Source: Lachnospiraceae bacterium (GTDB lineage Bacteria; Bacillota; Clostridia; Lachnospirales; Lachnospiraceae). From it: a stretch of DNA of 52,300 nt. The stretch lies in assembly GCA_900769175.1 (NCBI GenBank), contig CAAGFP010000145.1:1-52300 (forward strand), in the 5' to 3' direction. Both the position numbers and the translations under genes were made by a program. Of the stretch, positions 43,590-52,300 are shown piece by piece (positions within the stretch are counted from its first letter, which is position 1; every line of letters begins with the position of its first letter). The notes beneath the pieces are model-generated. The model was not told the DNA's origin. It did not search any database and saw only the letters and a program-made list of their open reading frames with translations.

Positions 43590-43615
43590 AAGGGCCACCG
43601 AAAACGATGACCCTT
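43590..43615 (-). terminator. Terminator forming the riboswitch expression platform
   Basis: An 11-bp stem with two wobble pairs (43590-43600 with 43605-43615) around a 4-nt loop is followed on the mRNA by TTTTTATAT. It lies between the cobalamin aptamer and the lipoprotein ATG, so ligand binding would stop transcription. Confidence 0.8.
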
Positions 43616-43731
43616 CTTCACATATTCATACGAAATTATACTGCCTTTTTGACACATAATTTCACAATAAATCATTTCTTTCGTATAACCAGTTACTCGT
43701 GGCCTAAAGCGATCGCTTTCATACTTTCAAT

Positions 43732-43875
43732 CAGGCAGGTCTCCCGGCTTATAGTTCATCGCTTACGCCATCTTCCCGGTTTCCCAGTGATTCATTCGGC
43801 TTCGCTCCCTAATTACGGTGACGAGTTCGTACAGGATTCACACCTGTTTCCCTATTCTCCGAAACAAGCCGGCAT
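43732..43875 (-). promoter_or_regulatory. Cobalamin riboswitch aptamer
   Basis: On the mRNA the B12 box AAGCCGGGAGACCTGCC (43734-43750) is perfect. Upstream are the other conserved blocks: GGTGTGAATCCTGTAC, the CACTGGGAAACCGGGAAG segment and a GATGGCGTAAGCGATGAA-type arm. The 5' stem partner GCCGGCTTGTTTCGG closes the aptamer near 43875. Confidence 0.95.
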
Positions 43876-43987
43876 ATTGAATGCATTTTATCTTTTTTCA
43901 GTTCAAATTTCATCGAAAATGTCAGAAAAAAACATATCAAATATCCCTGCTCTTCGGCACCTGATTTCATATATTCAATTTTTTGTG

Positions 43988-44016
43988 ATTATAACACCAC
44001 TATTTTGATAATTCAA
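43988..44016 (-). promoter_or_regulatory. Sigma-A promoter of the cobalamin-riboswitch operon
   Basis: TTGAAT (44011-44016), 17 bp and a perfect TATAAT (43988-43993) on the minus strand. The start near 43981 lies about 105 nt before the aptamer. It sits about 27 bp past the stop of the second giant gene. Confidence 0.8.
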
Positions 44017-44042
44017 TACCGTTTTTTGTGATTTCCGGGAAC

Positions 44043-47000
44043 TTATTTCCTTTTTACCGGTTTCCACTTTGCATACAAGGTATAATTTCCGGTTCCGTTC
44101 GCTTTGATTCCGCTGAATTTCTTCTTGCAGGCAGGGTCTAAATACCAGCCGGCAAAGGTATAACCGATACGTTCCGGAACTGCAATGGAATTCACATTCA
44201 TCTGTGTTCCTACTACGTAGCGAACCCGGTATTGGGCGCCACTTACGGAAGTCTTGAAGAATAAATCTTTCGCATCCAGGCTTGTATGCTCCAGTTTTTC
44301 GCCATTATTGAAATCATAGCTGATGTCATAATAATTCTTTTCCCATACACCGTATAAGGTATTCTGAACCTTGAAAGGTCCGCTCATTTTAAATACCATC
44401 TGCATGTCGGTATACTTTACTTCACCGGTCGGAGTGGTTGCCCATCCCTTAAAGGTGTAGCCGTTGATTTTAAAGCTGTTTTTCTTTAACTTCTGGCAGA
44501 CATTGAAGGTAAGTTTCTGCTTTCCGGTGTTTCCGCTTACTTTCGTGCCAAACGGTGCATTTGCAACAAAAGTAATGTTGTAGGCAGCATTCTTCCATCC
44601 GGCATAAAGCACCTTGTCACCGAAATCTTTATTCGTAATCTTCGTTACTTTTTTCTTACATGCCTTATCCAAATACCAGCCGTTAAAGACATAACCGGTC
44701 TTGGTCGGTTTCGGTAAAACGGAAATCGTATCTCCAAAGGAGTAGGAATCGATTACTTTTCCGTCTACGGTATCAATATTGGACGCTCCCAAGCAGCAGG
44801 GATTGAACGTAATCTTGAAATCCTTCGCCCACACTGCATAGAGAGTCAGTTTTTTACCATCCCCGCCCGCAATTACGGTATTTGCAGCCGGACAGATTAA
44901 TATGTGCTTGTTTTCATAAGTAACAACGCCCTGATATCCGGATTTACCATCTGCGATCGCTTCGTTCATTGCAGCGTTATATTCATTGCTGTCCGGCTTA
45001 AGTACACTCCATCCGACAAATGCATATCCCGGATTCGTGAACTTGTTAGTCAAAGTGATTTTATTACCGGTGTTGCCAACTATATCAATCATTGTACCGG
45101 TTCCGCCGTTTGCATCGAATGAAACCGTGAAAGGTGCATTCCACTTTGCGTAAAGTTCGATGTCTCCGGCAAGATTTCTCATATCCTTAATCTGTTTTTT
45201 ATAGGTCTTATCGGTAAACCATCCGCCGAATTCATATCCTTCCATTGATGCTTCGGGAAGTACTACGGTGCTGACTTTGGTATTAAACTGATATTTTGCG
45301 CTATAACGGCTGTTTGCTTCCAGTTCTGTAAAGGTATCTGCGGAATCAATCACACCTCCTCTGGTATTAAGTGTTACCGTGTAGGTATCAAGTTCCCAGA
45401 CAGCGTTTATATTAACGGTTTTCCCTTTCAGCGTAATGAGATTGGATACCTCATCTCCCGGCATAATGGTTACTGTCAAACCATTGATCACTGCGCTCCA
45501 TTCTTTGAATTTATAACCTTTCTTTGTGAAAGCACATTCCGGAATAACCACTTTTTTCTGTAATTCATCCGGTGCAAAACCATCAAAGCAGGTCGTCTTA
45601 ACAGATGCCATTTTACCGCTTCCGCCATTTGACTTAAATGCGATTGTGTACGCATTCGGTGTCCACTTCGCATAAATCTTCTGATTTCCATAGGTCTTGG
45701 CAGTAATTCCGGTTATTTTATTCTTATAAAACGGATCCTTATACCAGCCGCCGAAGGTGTAACCGGCACGAACCGGCTTGGCATCAAATTTTATTACCTG
45801 ACCAAAAGTATAGGACGTCGGATGCGTTCCTTCTGACAATAAAATTTCGCCTCTCTCATCCACGCCTTCCCCGTAATAAACATCTCCGGTGATATAATCC
45901 CCGTCGAAGTCATACTCAATCAGGAAATTATTGGTCCATACTGCATATAAATGAACCACTCTGTCTCCGTCTGTGTCATAAGAAACCACATTTTCCTTGT
46001 TAATTACAAATTCTCCCTTATTCTCACATACGATAAAGGATTCATAATTCAATGCATTCACATCAGCCAGTGCAGTTGCTTTGATTGACCATCCCATAAA
46101 TGCGAAATCGGTCATTTGATAAGCATTTGCAAGCGTCTTGGCAGGCACGCCGAAATCAACCGTCTGCTGATAATCCATTTTCGATGCGCTTCCGCCGTTA
46201 CCATGGAAAACAAGTGTGTACGGAAGCGGACTCCACTTCGCATAAACATCTACATCGCCAACGCTTCCCTGTGCAATTTCGGAAATCGGATTCTTGAACT
46301 CTGCATCCGAATACCAGCCGGCGAATTCGTAACCTGTCACACTGTCTGCTTTAATGACGGTTTCGTCTAAAATTCCTTCTTCATTTAACACAGCGGGCAA
46401 TTCAATTGCAGAAGAATGAATGGTATAAAATTCCAAAGGATTCTTTCCGTCTGCAAACTCCGCTCCGTTTGTGTGATAAGTAATCCGATATACCTCTTCT
46501 TTCCAGATGGCATATAGTTTCACTTCTTCCCCGTTTGTGCTTAAGTTGCTGACCTTTTCACCGGGCAGATAGAAGCGGTACGGATTTGCGTTCTTTAATT
46601 CGCTCGCACTCAGATTTGAAGCACATAAAACATCCATGGTTGCATCCGTGGTCCAACCCATTAAGGTGTAACCTTTTGCAGTAAATTTGTTCACTGCAAG
46701 TGCGGTCTGTACATCCTTCTTCATCGTTTGTACCGCCATGGAGCCAAGAATCGTAACATCCGGGAAATAAGCCTTCAATTTATTTTCATTATTATCAAAG
46801 CTTACAGTATAATTGCTTTCTGCACCCTTTACTACAAAAGGAACAAGTACATAATCACGCACACCGCTTTCAACCGGTTCTTTTACCTGAATCTTGAAAT
46901 AATAGTTTTTGCCCGAAGGGTTCGCAGGATAGAATCCTTTGCTATCCTTCACTGCAGGGCTTACCCCATCATTTGATAAAATGCTGATATTCACTCCCGG

Positions 47001-50000
47001 CGTATAAGCAAGACCACTTTCGGCATATACCGCTCCGTCTTTTTGAAGTAAAATAGTGCTCACTTCCGTCGTTCCCTTATAGCTTAAGTCAAGCATGATC
47101 CCAGCCGGAATGACCGGATTCGCATACGAATAAGTAAGGCTTACCGGTGACGCACTGTTTAATGAAACATCCGTCACCTTCTTTACGGAAATCAGTTCAA
47201 GCGTTCTTGAAACACCTGCCTGCGTTTGATAATAAGCAACGTATTCCCTGCCGGCCTCTGCTGTAAATGAAAGTGTCTGTCCTTTCAGATAATCATATTT
47301 TATATGGTTTTGAATATATCCGATGGATATCTCGTCATCTGCGCCCTGACTTCTTACAACATAGGTATTGCCGGGTACAACATTCAATTTCACATACGTA
47401 TATCCACGGAACGGCTCAGCATCCGTAATCACGCAATCCGGATTTAAAACATTGCCTAACTCTGTCCAGATTCCCCATTTCTGGGTAAATTTGTTCGTTG
47501 TAACGCTCATATAGTTACCGGAACTATCTTTGGCATTCAGCAGCACTTCACACTGGTAACTGCCGTCTTTGTCCGGTTTCTCTACATACTCGTCATCCTG
47601 ATAAAATACTATATCCTTTACATATGTATTCCAGTTTTCGTCGCCATATTCAATGACTTCCTCCGAGCCGTCTATGAAAGTCAGTTTCAGGGAAAGTCCC
47701 CAGGGAGCAATATCGGAAAGACCGACATAGTAAGGATTTATTTTGTTTCCGAAAGGCTGATTGAATATTTCTACACTTGCAGGACTCTCTGCCGCAAACA
47801 GTAAAAACTGTGTCGCCTGCCTGGGTGAAATACGGAAATAATAATCTCCGGAATAAGCCGGAATAAAGGCGTTTCCGGTAAATTCTCCCATTTCGGAGAA
47901 ATCATTGGAAGGATATAACATCTTTCCGGTATCTTCATAAATTGCAAAGCTTCCTTCTAAGGAAACATCATAGAAATAGGTGTCACCCTTTGTTAATTTA
48001 GCTTTGTATACAACTCCCGGTGCGCCGTTTACGGAAACCTTATTCACAACGCCGTCTTTGAGCGTTTCATAAGATATCGTTTGTGCGCCGGCCGCCACGC
48101 TGACCGTCTCTCCCACTGCAAGATTTTTAACGGGAGCATTCTTAACCGTGAATGTTCTTCCGGTTACAGTCTTATTATATCCGTAAATTTCAAATTCAAA
48201 ATGATAGGTTCCGGGAATACATCTAACACTTGTACTTCCGTCCCGGCCGGTAATCTGTTTCACTCCTTCAAAGCCTTTCACTACTCTTCCGAATTCCGAA
48301 AGATTCGAAGGATAGACCATATCTTTCGAGCCGTCTTTATAACTGATTTGAATTACCAGTCCTTCAAGAGAAATGGAGTCAAATTCAGAATAATAGGTAC
48401 TTCTAAACGGCTGGGAGATAATTTTTGCCCCTGAAATCTGTTTTGATTCTGTTAAGGTTGCAGTCGCTTCTCCTCCGGTATTGATGAAAACAACATATGC
48501 TTCCATGTCTTTGACCGGTGCATAGGAGAGAACCTCTGTTTCATTGCCCAATACATTAAATTCTTCATCCAGAAGAATCATCTCAACGTTTTCGTTTGCC
48601 TCAAAACGGTAAAGCATTCCGTTGTTTAAATGTGCCTTGTAATACGACATTGCAAAAGGAATGTATCCATCCGGCACAGCATAAGCATTTAAATGAACGG
48701 TATCGCCGGGATTAATACGATCTGTCAGTTCGCTTGGATCTTTAACCGTAATCGGAGCGTAACATCCACTCCAGGTATCGATATCTCTAAATTGCGCATA
48801 GTATTCTCCCGGCTCTAATTCATTCACTTCACTTGATACGGTAGTTTCCATATCTCCCAAGTAAAGGTTATAGTATAGAATTCGGGTACTTCCGCTTTCA
48901 TAGGGAACATATTCTACTTCTTCGTCCTTGTATGTGTATTTAAACACAGGCTTAAGCACTTCTTTGACATTGTAATCCGGTGTGAAATATAAATTTTTGT
49001 AAATGATGTTCTGATAATTGTATTCCGTAGCCGTTTCAAAAGCAGTTAATTCGCTTGTATTCACCTCGCGCATACGGATTTGCACATCGCCTAAACTCAC
49101 ATTGTTATAAGCCAAGAAATAGTATGTGCCGCTTTCTTCTACCTGAATCGTATTTGCACAAAGGTAAAGAGCAGTCCCCGGTTCCGTTACGAAATTATTA
49201 TCTTTGTCTAAAATAACAGTATAATAAGCATATCGTTGTGGTTCTTTCGATCCGATCAGGTCAATTCTATAAGTTTTACCTTTCTCTAAATCCGCTTTAA
49301 AGTATGTCCGTTCACCTGTATTTTTGTTATCCTTCAGGGTAAGAATATTGCGAATCACATTTCCTTCTTCATCCTTTGAATAAAGAAGCGGCATCTCGTC
49401 CTTTGATTTCACCGTATAATCTACACTGAATTCAACCGGTTCCGTAAATTTCATGGTGTATTCTCCTTTAACCGGAGCCGGTCCCTCTGTAACTATCCTT
49501 CCTGTAGAATCCACTAAATTATAAGAAGAAACGCCTATCATATTCATGTTGTAGATGATATCCGTTGTTCCGTCTACATAGGTTACTTTTGCACCCCTTC
49601 TCTTTAAATAATTAAAGAAATAGGTGTGAGAAATCTCATTGTAGGCATCGGCACGCATTCCTTCATAGGTTGTAATGGAAAAGCCACAATCCAGACTCTT
49701 TGGCTTTTTATGCCCATATATTTTATAATCCGTAGCTTCAGACTGACCGCTTGTTAATATAATAAAATATCTGTATCCGCTTTCCGGATAATAATGGGAC
49801 ATATACCGATTCCGTTTGAAAGAAATCTGATCCGAGGTTTGCACCAAAGTTCCCTCATATATGGTGGTTCCCCTGTAGAAGAATTCTTTATCATAATCAC
49901 TGTATGATAATACGGAATATCCTTTGGTTGTCTTTAAATCCACCAGTTCATAAACTTCAGTTTCTTCCCCGGTATAAGTAATCACATCTCCTTCACGAAG

Positions 50001-51452
50001 CTTTCCTTTTAATTTCAGTATCTCACCATTTATATAAAATGAATCACCGACATTTAATGCAGGGGCTGAAGAAACAAGACTACTCAGCTTACAGGTAGTA
50101 TTCGTATAATTGAGATCCCATGCAATTACATAATAAGTACCGGGAGTAGAAATCTTAAAACTTTTCGATGAATGCCTGGTGCTGATATAACTATCTGAGG
50201 TATCTTTAACATATTCACCCTTGGTATTACGAATTGTATAATAAAAGAAATTGTTTGTATCAAAATAGTATTCTTTCCCTGATTTAATATCGATTGCAAA
50301 ATAGGTATAATCCCCCTTTTGCTTATAGTTCTCAAGAGCCACCTCTTTACTGATAATTTCTTCTCCCTCTTCAGAATAAACATAAGGGATATCAGCAGGG
50401 TCTAAAAACTCTACCGGTAATACGAATGCCCCTTCTGTTCCATTCGGTTTGTCCGGCGTATAGAAATCCATCAGATAGGTACCTGTAGTTATTCTCTGAT
50501 CATTCAATCCATTATTTAGTATATAGTTACTTGTTGCAGTACGTACCCACTCTCCGGTTTCTGCATTATAAGTCGCAGGACAAAAACTGGATTGTGTCAC
50601 ACAAAGTTCGTCTAAAGAATAAATCCTTTTCGTACTTCCGTCTGCAAAAGTTACTGTAATTCCCTGCTTCGAAATCTTTGCGTTCAAAGCGCTGTCCACT
50701 AAACCACCATTCGCAGTAATCCCCCTATATAAGGTTAACTTATCAAACGGAAAAGCTGCACTTTGAATCGATGGAACTTCCCTTAAGGTATAAATCATAT
50801 TAAATGCGTAGGTTTCATTAGAATATGGATATGCTTGTAACTCTGCATAATAGGATTCTCCCTCTTTTACAATGGCATAAATTGCTCTCGAAGATGTAGA
50901 TAAGCTTGCATTTCCGGAGGCATCCGTTACCACGGTCCCGCCGAAAATGGTTCTCAATCCTTTTTTGACAGTATCAGAAAAAGAAGATGTTATTCCCTGA
51001 CTATTCTTTATAATCACATCAATGGTATATGCCTTCCCCGGCTCTAAACCACGAATTTCATAGAAGCCGGCAGTTTTCTGGGTAGACGGAATGGTCACAA
51101 CATTATTCGTTAAGTCCATAACGCCGTCAACGGTTCTTTCGGTTCCGTATACTTTAATCTTTTCATAAGTGGGAGTGACTTCGCCTTCCGTCTCACCTGC
51201 CTTTGTAGTCTCTTCCTGTTCAGAAACAACTTCTTCCTCGGAATTCTCTTCCTGCCGGGACGTTTCTTCTGAATCGGAATTCTCTTCCTGACCGGATGAT
51301 TCTTCCGATTCAGAATTTCCGTCAGAAATCTCGGTTTCTGTTGAAATCTCATCCGATTCTTTTGCATTTACCTGCAATGCGCTTAAGTCCACGGTTGCAA
51401 ATACCATCAGAATACTTAAGGCGATGCAAAACGCTCTTTTGAGTTTTCTCAT
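44043..51452 (-). CDS. Giant secreted protein with ten InlB B-repeats of two alternating types
   Basis: 2,469 residues. Signal peptide (KRAFCIALSILMVFATVDLSALQVNAKE), then an acidic Ser/Glu linker to about residue 90. Residues about 95-1540 hold repeated beta-rich units, including pre-peptidase C-like segments (YFAIDIKSGKEYYFD ... TPGTYYVIAWD; TYFKADLEKGKTYRIDL ... ESGTYYFLAYN) and Ig-like units carrying (V/F)xDG(S/T). From about 1541 to the end there are ten B-repeats ending LYAxW. No LPxTG or other anchor is seen; the protein ends KPVKRK. AAAGGAG lies 9 nt before the ATG. Probable adhesin or matrix protein (inference), sharing its plan with the protein at 423-7325. Confidence 0.87.
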   Translation of the reverse strand: MRKLKRAFCIALSILMVFATVDLSALQVNAKESDEISTETEISDGNSESEESSGQEENSDSEETSRQEENSEEEVVSEQEETTKAGETEGEVTPTYEKIKVYGTERTVDGVMDLTNNVVTIPSTQKTAGFYEIRGLEPGKAYTIDVIIKNSQGITSSFSDTVKKGLRTIFGGTVVTDASGNASLSTSSRAIYAIVKEGESYYAELQAYPYSNETYAFNMIYTLREVPSIQSAAFPFDKLTLYRGITANGGLVDSALNAKISKQGITVTFADGSTKRIYSLDELCVTQSSFCPATYNAETGEWVRTATSNYILNNGLNDQRITTGTYLMDFYTPDKPNGTEGAFVLPVEFLDPADIPYVYSEEGEEIISKEVALENYKQKGDYTYFAIDIKSGKEYYFDTNNFFYYTIRNTKGEYVKDTSDSYISTRHSSKSFKISTPGTYYVIAWDLNYTNTTCKLSSLVSSAPALNVGDSFYINGEILKLKGKLREGDVITYTGEETEVYELVDLKTTKGYSVLSYSDYDKEFFYRGTTIYEGTLVQTSDQISFKRNRYMSHYYPESGYRYFIILTSGQSEATDYKIYGHKKPKSLDCGFSITTYEGMRADAYNEISHTYFFNYLKRRGAKVTYVDGTTDIIYNMNMIGVSSYNLVDSTGRIVTEGPAPVKGEYTMKFTEPVEFSVDYTVKSKDEMPLLYSKDEEGNVIRNILTLKDNKNTGERTYFKADLEKGKTYRIDLIGSKEPQRYAYYTVILDKDNNFVTEPGTALYLCANTIQVEESGTYYFLAYNNVSLGDVQIRMREVNTSELTAFETATEYNYQNIIYKNLYFTPDYNVKEVLKPVFKYTYKDEEVEYVPYESGSTRILYYNLYLGDMETTVSSEVNELEPGEYYAQFRDIDTWSGCYAPITVKDPSELTDRINPGDTVHLNAYAVPDGYIPFAMSYYKAHLNNGMLYRFEANENVEMILLDEEFNVLGNETEVLSYAPVKDMEAYVVFINTGGEATATLTESKQISGAKIISQPFRSTYYSEFDSISLEGLVIQISYKDGSKDMVYPSNLSEFGRVVKGFEGVKQITGRDGSTSVRCIPGTYHFEFEIYGYNKTVTGRTFTVKNAPVKNLAVGETVSVAAGAQTISYETLKDGVVNKVSVNGAPGVVYKAKLTKGDTYFYDVSLEGSFAIYEDTGKMLYPSNDFSEMGEFTGNAFIPAYSGDYYFRISPRQATQFLLFAAESPASVEIFNQPFGNKINPYYVGLSDIAPWGLSLKLTFIDGSEEVIEYGDENWNTYVKDIVFYQDDEYVEKPDKDGSYQCEVLLNAKDSSGNYMSVTTNKFTQKWGIWTELGNVLNPDCVITDAEPFRGYTYVKLNVVPGNTYVVRSQGADDEISIGYIQNHIKYDYLKGQTLSFTAEAGREYVAYYQTQAGVSRTLELISVKKVTDVSLNSASPVSLTYSYANPVIPAGIMLDLSYKGTTEVSTILLQKDGAVYAESGLAYTPGVNISILSNDGVSPAVKDSKGFYPANPSGKNYYFKIQVKEPVESGVRDYVLVPFVVKGAESNYTVSFDNNENKLKAYFPDVTILGSMAVQTMKKDVQTALAVNKFTAKGYTLMGWTTDATMDVLCASNLSASELKNANPYRFYLPGEKVSNLSTNGEEVKLYAIWKEEVYRITYHTNGAEFADGKNPLEFYTIHSSAIELPAVLNEEGILDETVIKADSVTGYEFAGWYSDAEFKNPISEIAQGSVGDVDVYAKWSPLPYTLVFHGNGGSASKMDYQQTVDFGVPAKTLANAYQMTDFAFMGWSIKATALADVNALNYESFIVCENKGEFVINKENVVSYDTDGDRVVHLYAVWTNNFLIEYDFDGDYITGDVYYGEGVDERGEILLSEGTHPTSYTFGQVIKFDAKPVRAGYTFGGWYKDPFYKNKITGITAKTYGNQKIYAKWTPNAYTIAFKSNGGSGKMASVKTTCFDGFAPDELQKKVVIPECAFTKKGYKFKEWSAVINGLTVTIMPGDEVSNLITLKGKTVNINAVWELDTYTVTLNTRGGVIDSADTFTELEANSRYSAKYQFNTKVSTVVLPEASMEGYEFGGWFTDKTYKKQIKDMRNLAGDIELYAKWNAPFTVSFDANGGTGTMIDIVGNTGNKITLTNKFTNPGYAFVGWSVLKPDSNEYNAAMNEAIADGKSGYQGVVTYENKHILICPAANTVIAGGDGKKLTLYAVWAKDFKITFNPCCLGASNIDTVDGKVIDSYSFGDTISVLPKPTKTGYVFNGWYLDKACKKKVTKITNKDFGDKVLYAGWKNAAYNITFVANAPFGTKVSGNTGKQKLTFNVCQKLKKNSFKINGYTFKGWATTPTGEVKYTDMQMVFKMSGPFKVQNTLYGVWEKNYYDISYDFNNGEKLEHTSLDAKDLFFKTSVSGAQYRVRYVVGTQMNVNSIAVPERIGYTFAGWYLDPACKKKFSGIKANGTGNYTLYAKWKPVKRK

Positions 51453-51486
51453 TTTTTCTTTCTCCTTTGTTTTTACATAATTTAAG

Positions 51487-51504
51487 GATAGCCGAAACTA
51501 TCCA
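51487..51504 (-). promoter_or_regulatory. Small hairpin in the leader of the second giant gene
   Basis: GGATAG and CTATCC pair around a 6-nt loop, about 35 nt before the start codon. A weak TTGGAT-N17-AATTAT promoter overlaps it. Confidence 0.35.
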
Positions 51505-51510
51505 ATTTAC

Positions 51511-51600
51511 TTTTCTTTTTCATGGTTTTGGCACGGTCAAAACCATCATATTTTCTTTTTCATGATTTCGGCACGGTCAAAACCATCCCATTTTCTTTTC
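51511..51600. repeat. 40-bp tandem repeat with an internal hairpin, two copies plus 10 bp
   Basis: 51511-51550 and 51551-51590 agree at 36 of 40 positions, and a third copy starts at 51591. In the first, ATGGTTTTG pairs with CAAAACCAT; in the second the stem carries substitutions. It lies between the nitroreductase stop and the giant-gene leader, so it may serve as the nitroreductase terminator. Confidence 0.9.
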
Positions 51601-51614
51601 TTCGTCTGTTTCTT

Positions 51615-52157
51615 CTAGTCAATGAACACAGCAACCTCTTCCACTTCTTTTCGAATCGGTTTTTTCATTTCCATTGCGCCTTTTCCGAGTGCAATCACGG
51701 CAGCCACATGCTGACTGTCCGGAATATTGAATTCTCTCCGAAGTGCTTTTTCATCGCGGATTCCCATAATTAAAGAATCATATCCTGCTTCCTTTGCCTT
51801 TAAACAAAGAAGCATATTCTGCATACCAAGGTCATAGGCACCCCATTCATTTCCAAGCTCATTTACAGGCTTTCCTTCCGAGTCGCAACCGGAACGCCCT
51901 GACTCAAATGCTGTTACAATCAATGCAGCTGCATTTTTTGTGTTATTTTGATTAAACTCCGGAAGTCCGGCTTTGCTGATACGCTCGATTTGTTCCTTGC
52001 CGGATGCCACATAATATCTTCCGGTTTCTGAATTCTTCCAGCTCGGTGCTTCGAGCGCAAAACGAATGATTTCTTTCAACTCTTCGACAGAAATCGTTGT
52101 ATTCTCCCGGTAAGCACGCATGCTTCTTCTTGCCTTCACTAATTCTTCAAATTCCAT
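51615..52157 (-). CDS. Nitroreductase family protein
   Basis: 180 residues. RRSMRAYRE near the N-terminus (FMN phosphate binding), APSWKNSETGRYYV and the C-terminal VAAVIALGKG are typical of the small FMN-dependent nitroreductase fold. Members reduce nitro compounds, quinones or flavins with NAD(P)H. GGAG 8 nt upstream supports the ATG. Same strand as the giant gene but separated from it by repeats. Confidence 0.92.
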   Translation of the reverse strand: MEFEELVKARRSMRAYRENTTISVEELKEIIRFALEAPSWKNSETGRYYVASGKEQIERISKAGLPEFNQNNTKNAAALIVTAFESGRSGCDSEGKPVNELGNEWGAYDLGMQNMLLCLKAKEAGYDSLIMGIRDEKALRREFNIPDSQHVAAVIALGKGAMEMKKPIRKEVEEVAVFID

Positions 52158-52223
52158 GTTTACACTCCAATCCTTTTTTAAGTAAAACTATCTAAATCTA
52201 TTCATATTTTGTAACTATTCAGA

Positions 52224-52283
52224 GCCATGCAAATCTGTAATAAGCTGACCATTTATGGGCAAGCTTTTACAGATTTATATGGC
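52224..52283. repeat. Imperfect 22-bp inverted repeat at the right edge
   Basis: GCCAT...AAATCTGTAA...AAGCT (52224-52245) is mirrored by AAGCTTTTACAGATTT...ATGGC (52261-52283) with a few mismatches. It may be a terminator of a gene beyond the window. Nothing else is seen in 52158-52300. Confidence 0.6.
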
Positions 52284-52300
52284 GAAGTAACCACATGAGC

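Overview
The window reads as a chromosome segment of a low-GC, flagellated, anaerobic Firmicute, most likely a member of the Lachnospiraceae (Clostridia). Family-level cues are the Flp1-type pilin with a DUF5702 protein and a DUF6382-FHA protein in one tad locus, the small DUF951 and DUF6472 proteins, a very long FliK-like (DUF6240-type) protein fused translationally to flagellin, and huge secreted proteins built from InlB B-repeats. Nearly all genes are on the minus strand; coordinates below are + strand positions.

Layout. 1-422: two-copy 126-bp repeat and a terminator. 423-7325: first giant secreted protein (CAP-like domain, 11 InlB B-repeats, 7 C-terminal repeats). 7508-8203: lone PseF-type CMP-pseudaminate synthetase. 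8337-9392: rpsF-ssb-rpsR operon with a clear promoter. 9524-10846: DUF951, sirtuin and DUF6472 genes. 11001-13445: polar amino acid ABC transporter whose binding-protein gene carries an in-frame amber codon. 13475-17458: permuted papain-like hydrolase, amidohydrolase, XRE-membrane protein and pgi. 17829-19172 (+): TSCPD protein and murG. 19325-21742: DUF3137 protein, HIT protein and a flavodoxin-SCP2 fusion.

21874-31793 is a complete tad/Flp pilus operon (prepilin peptidase, TadZ, TadA, TadB, TadC, Flp pilin, DUF5702, TadE with zinc-like modules, second prepilin peptidase, second TadE, FHA protein). It has a long leader and two strong internal inverted repeats that probably tune pilin versus assembly-protein expression. 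After it come a BofA-like gene, a wrecked alpha/beta hydrolase, and iscU-iscS. 34996-40094 holds DUF2508, FliS, flagellin and the FliK-like protein. Two sets of sigma-28-like promoters were found here, and the pair in front of fliS is formed by a 33-bp tandem duplication. 40271-41967: HAD phosphatase and an unknown membrane protein. 42243-42316 (+): tRNA-Pro(CGG). 42454-44016: a cobalamin riboswitch controlling a DUF4430 (transcobalamin-like) lipoprotein and an ECF S component, probably a corrinoid uptake unit. 44043-51452: second giant protein, whose ten InlB B-repeats alternate strictly between two types. 51615-52157: nitroreductase.

Surface biology dominates: flagellum, Tad pilus, nonulosonic-acid activation and two >2,000-residue secreted repeat proteins lie within 52 kb. 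A recurrent theme is short, non-homologous tandem duplication (8-126 bp) in intergenic DNA, at least two cases of which fall on promoter elements. All functional calls are from reading the sequence and family knowledge; no searches were run.
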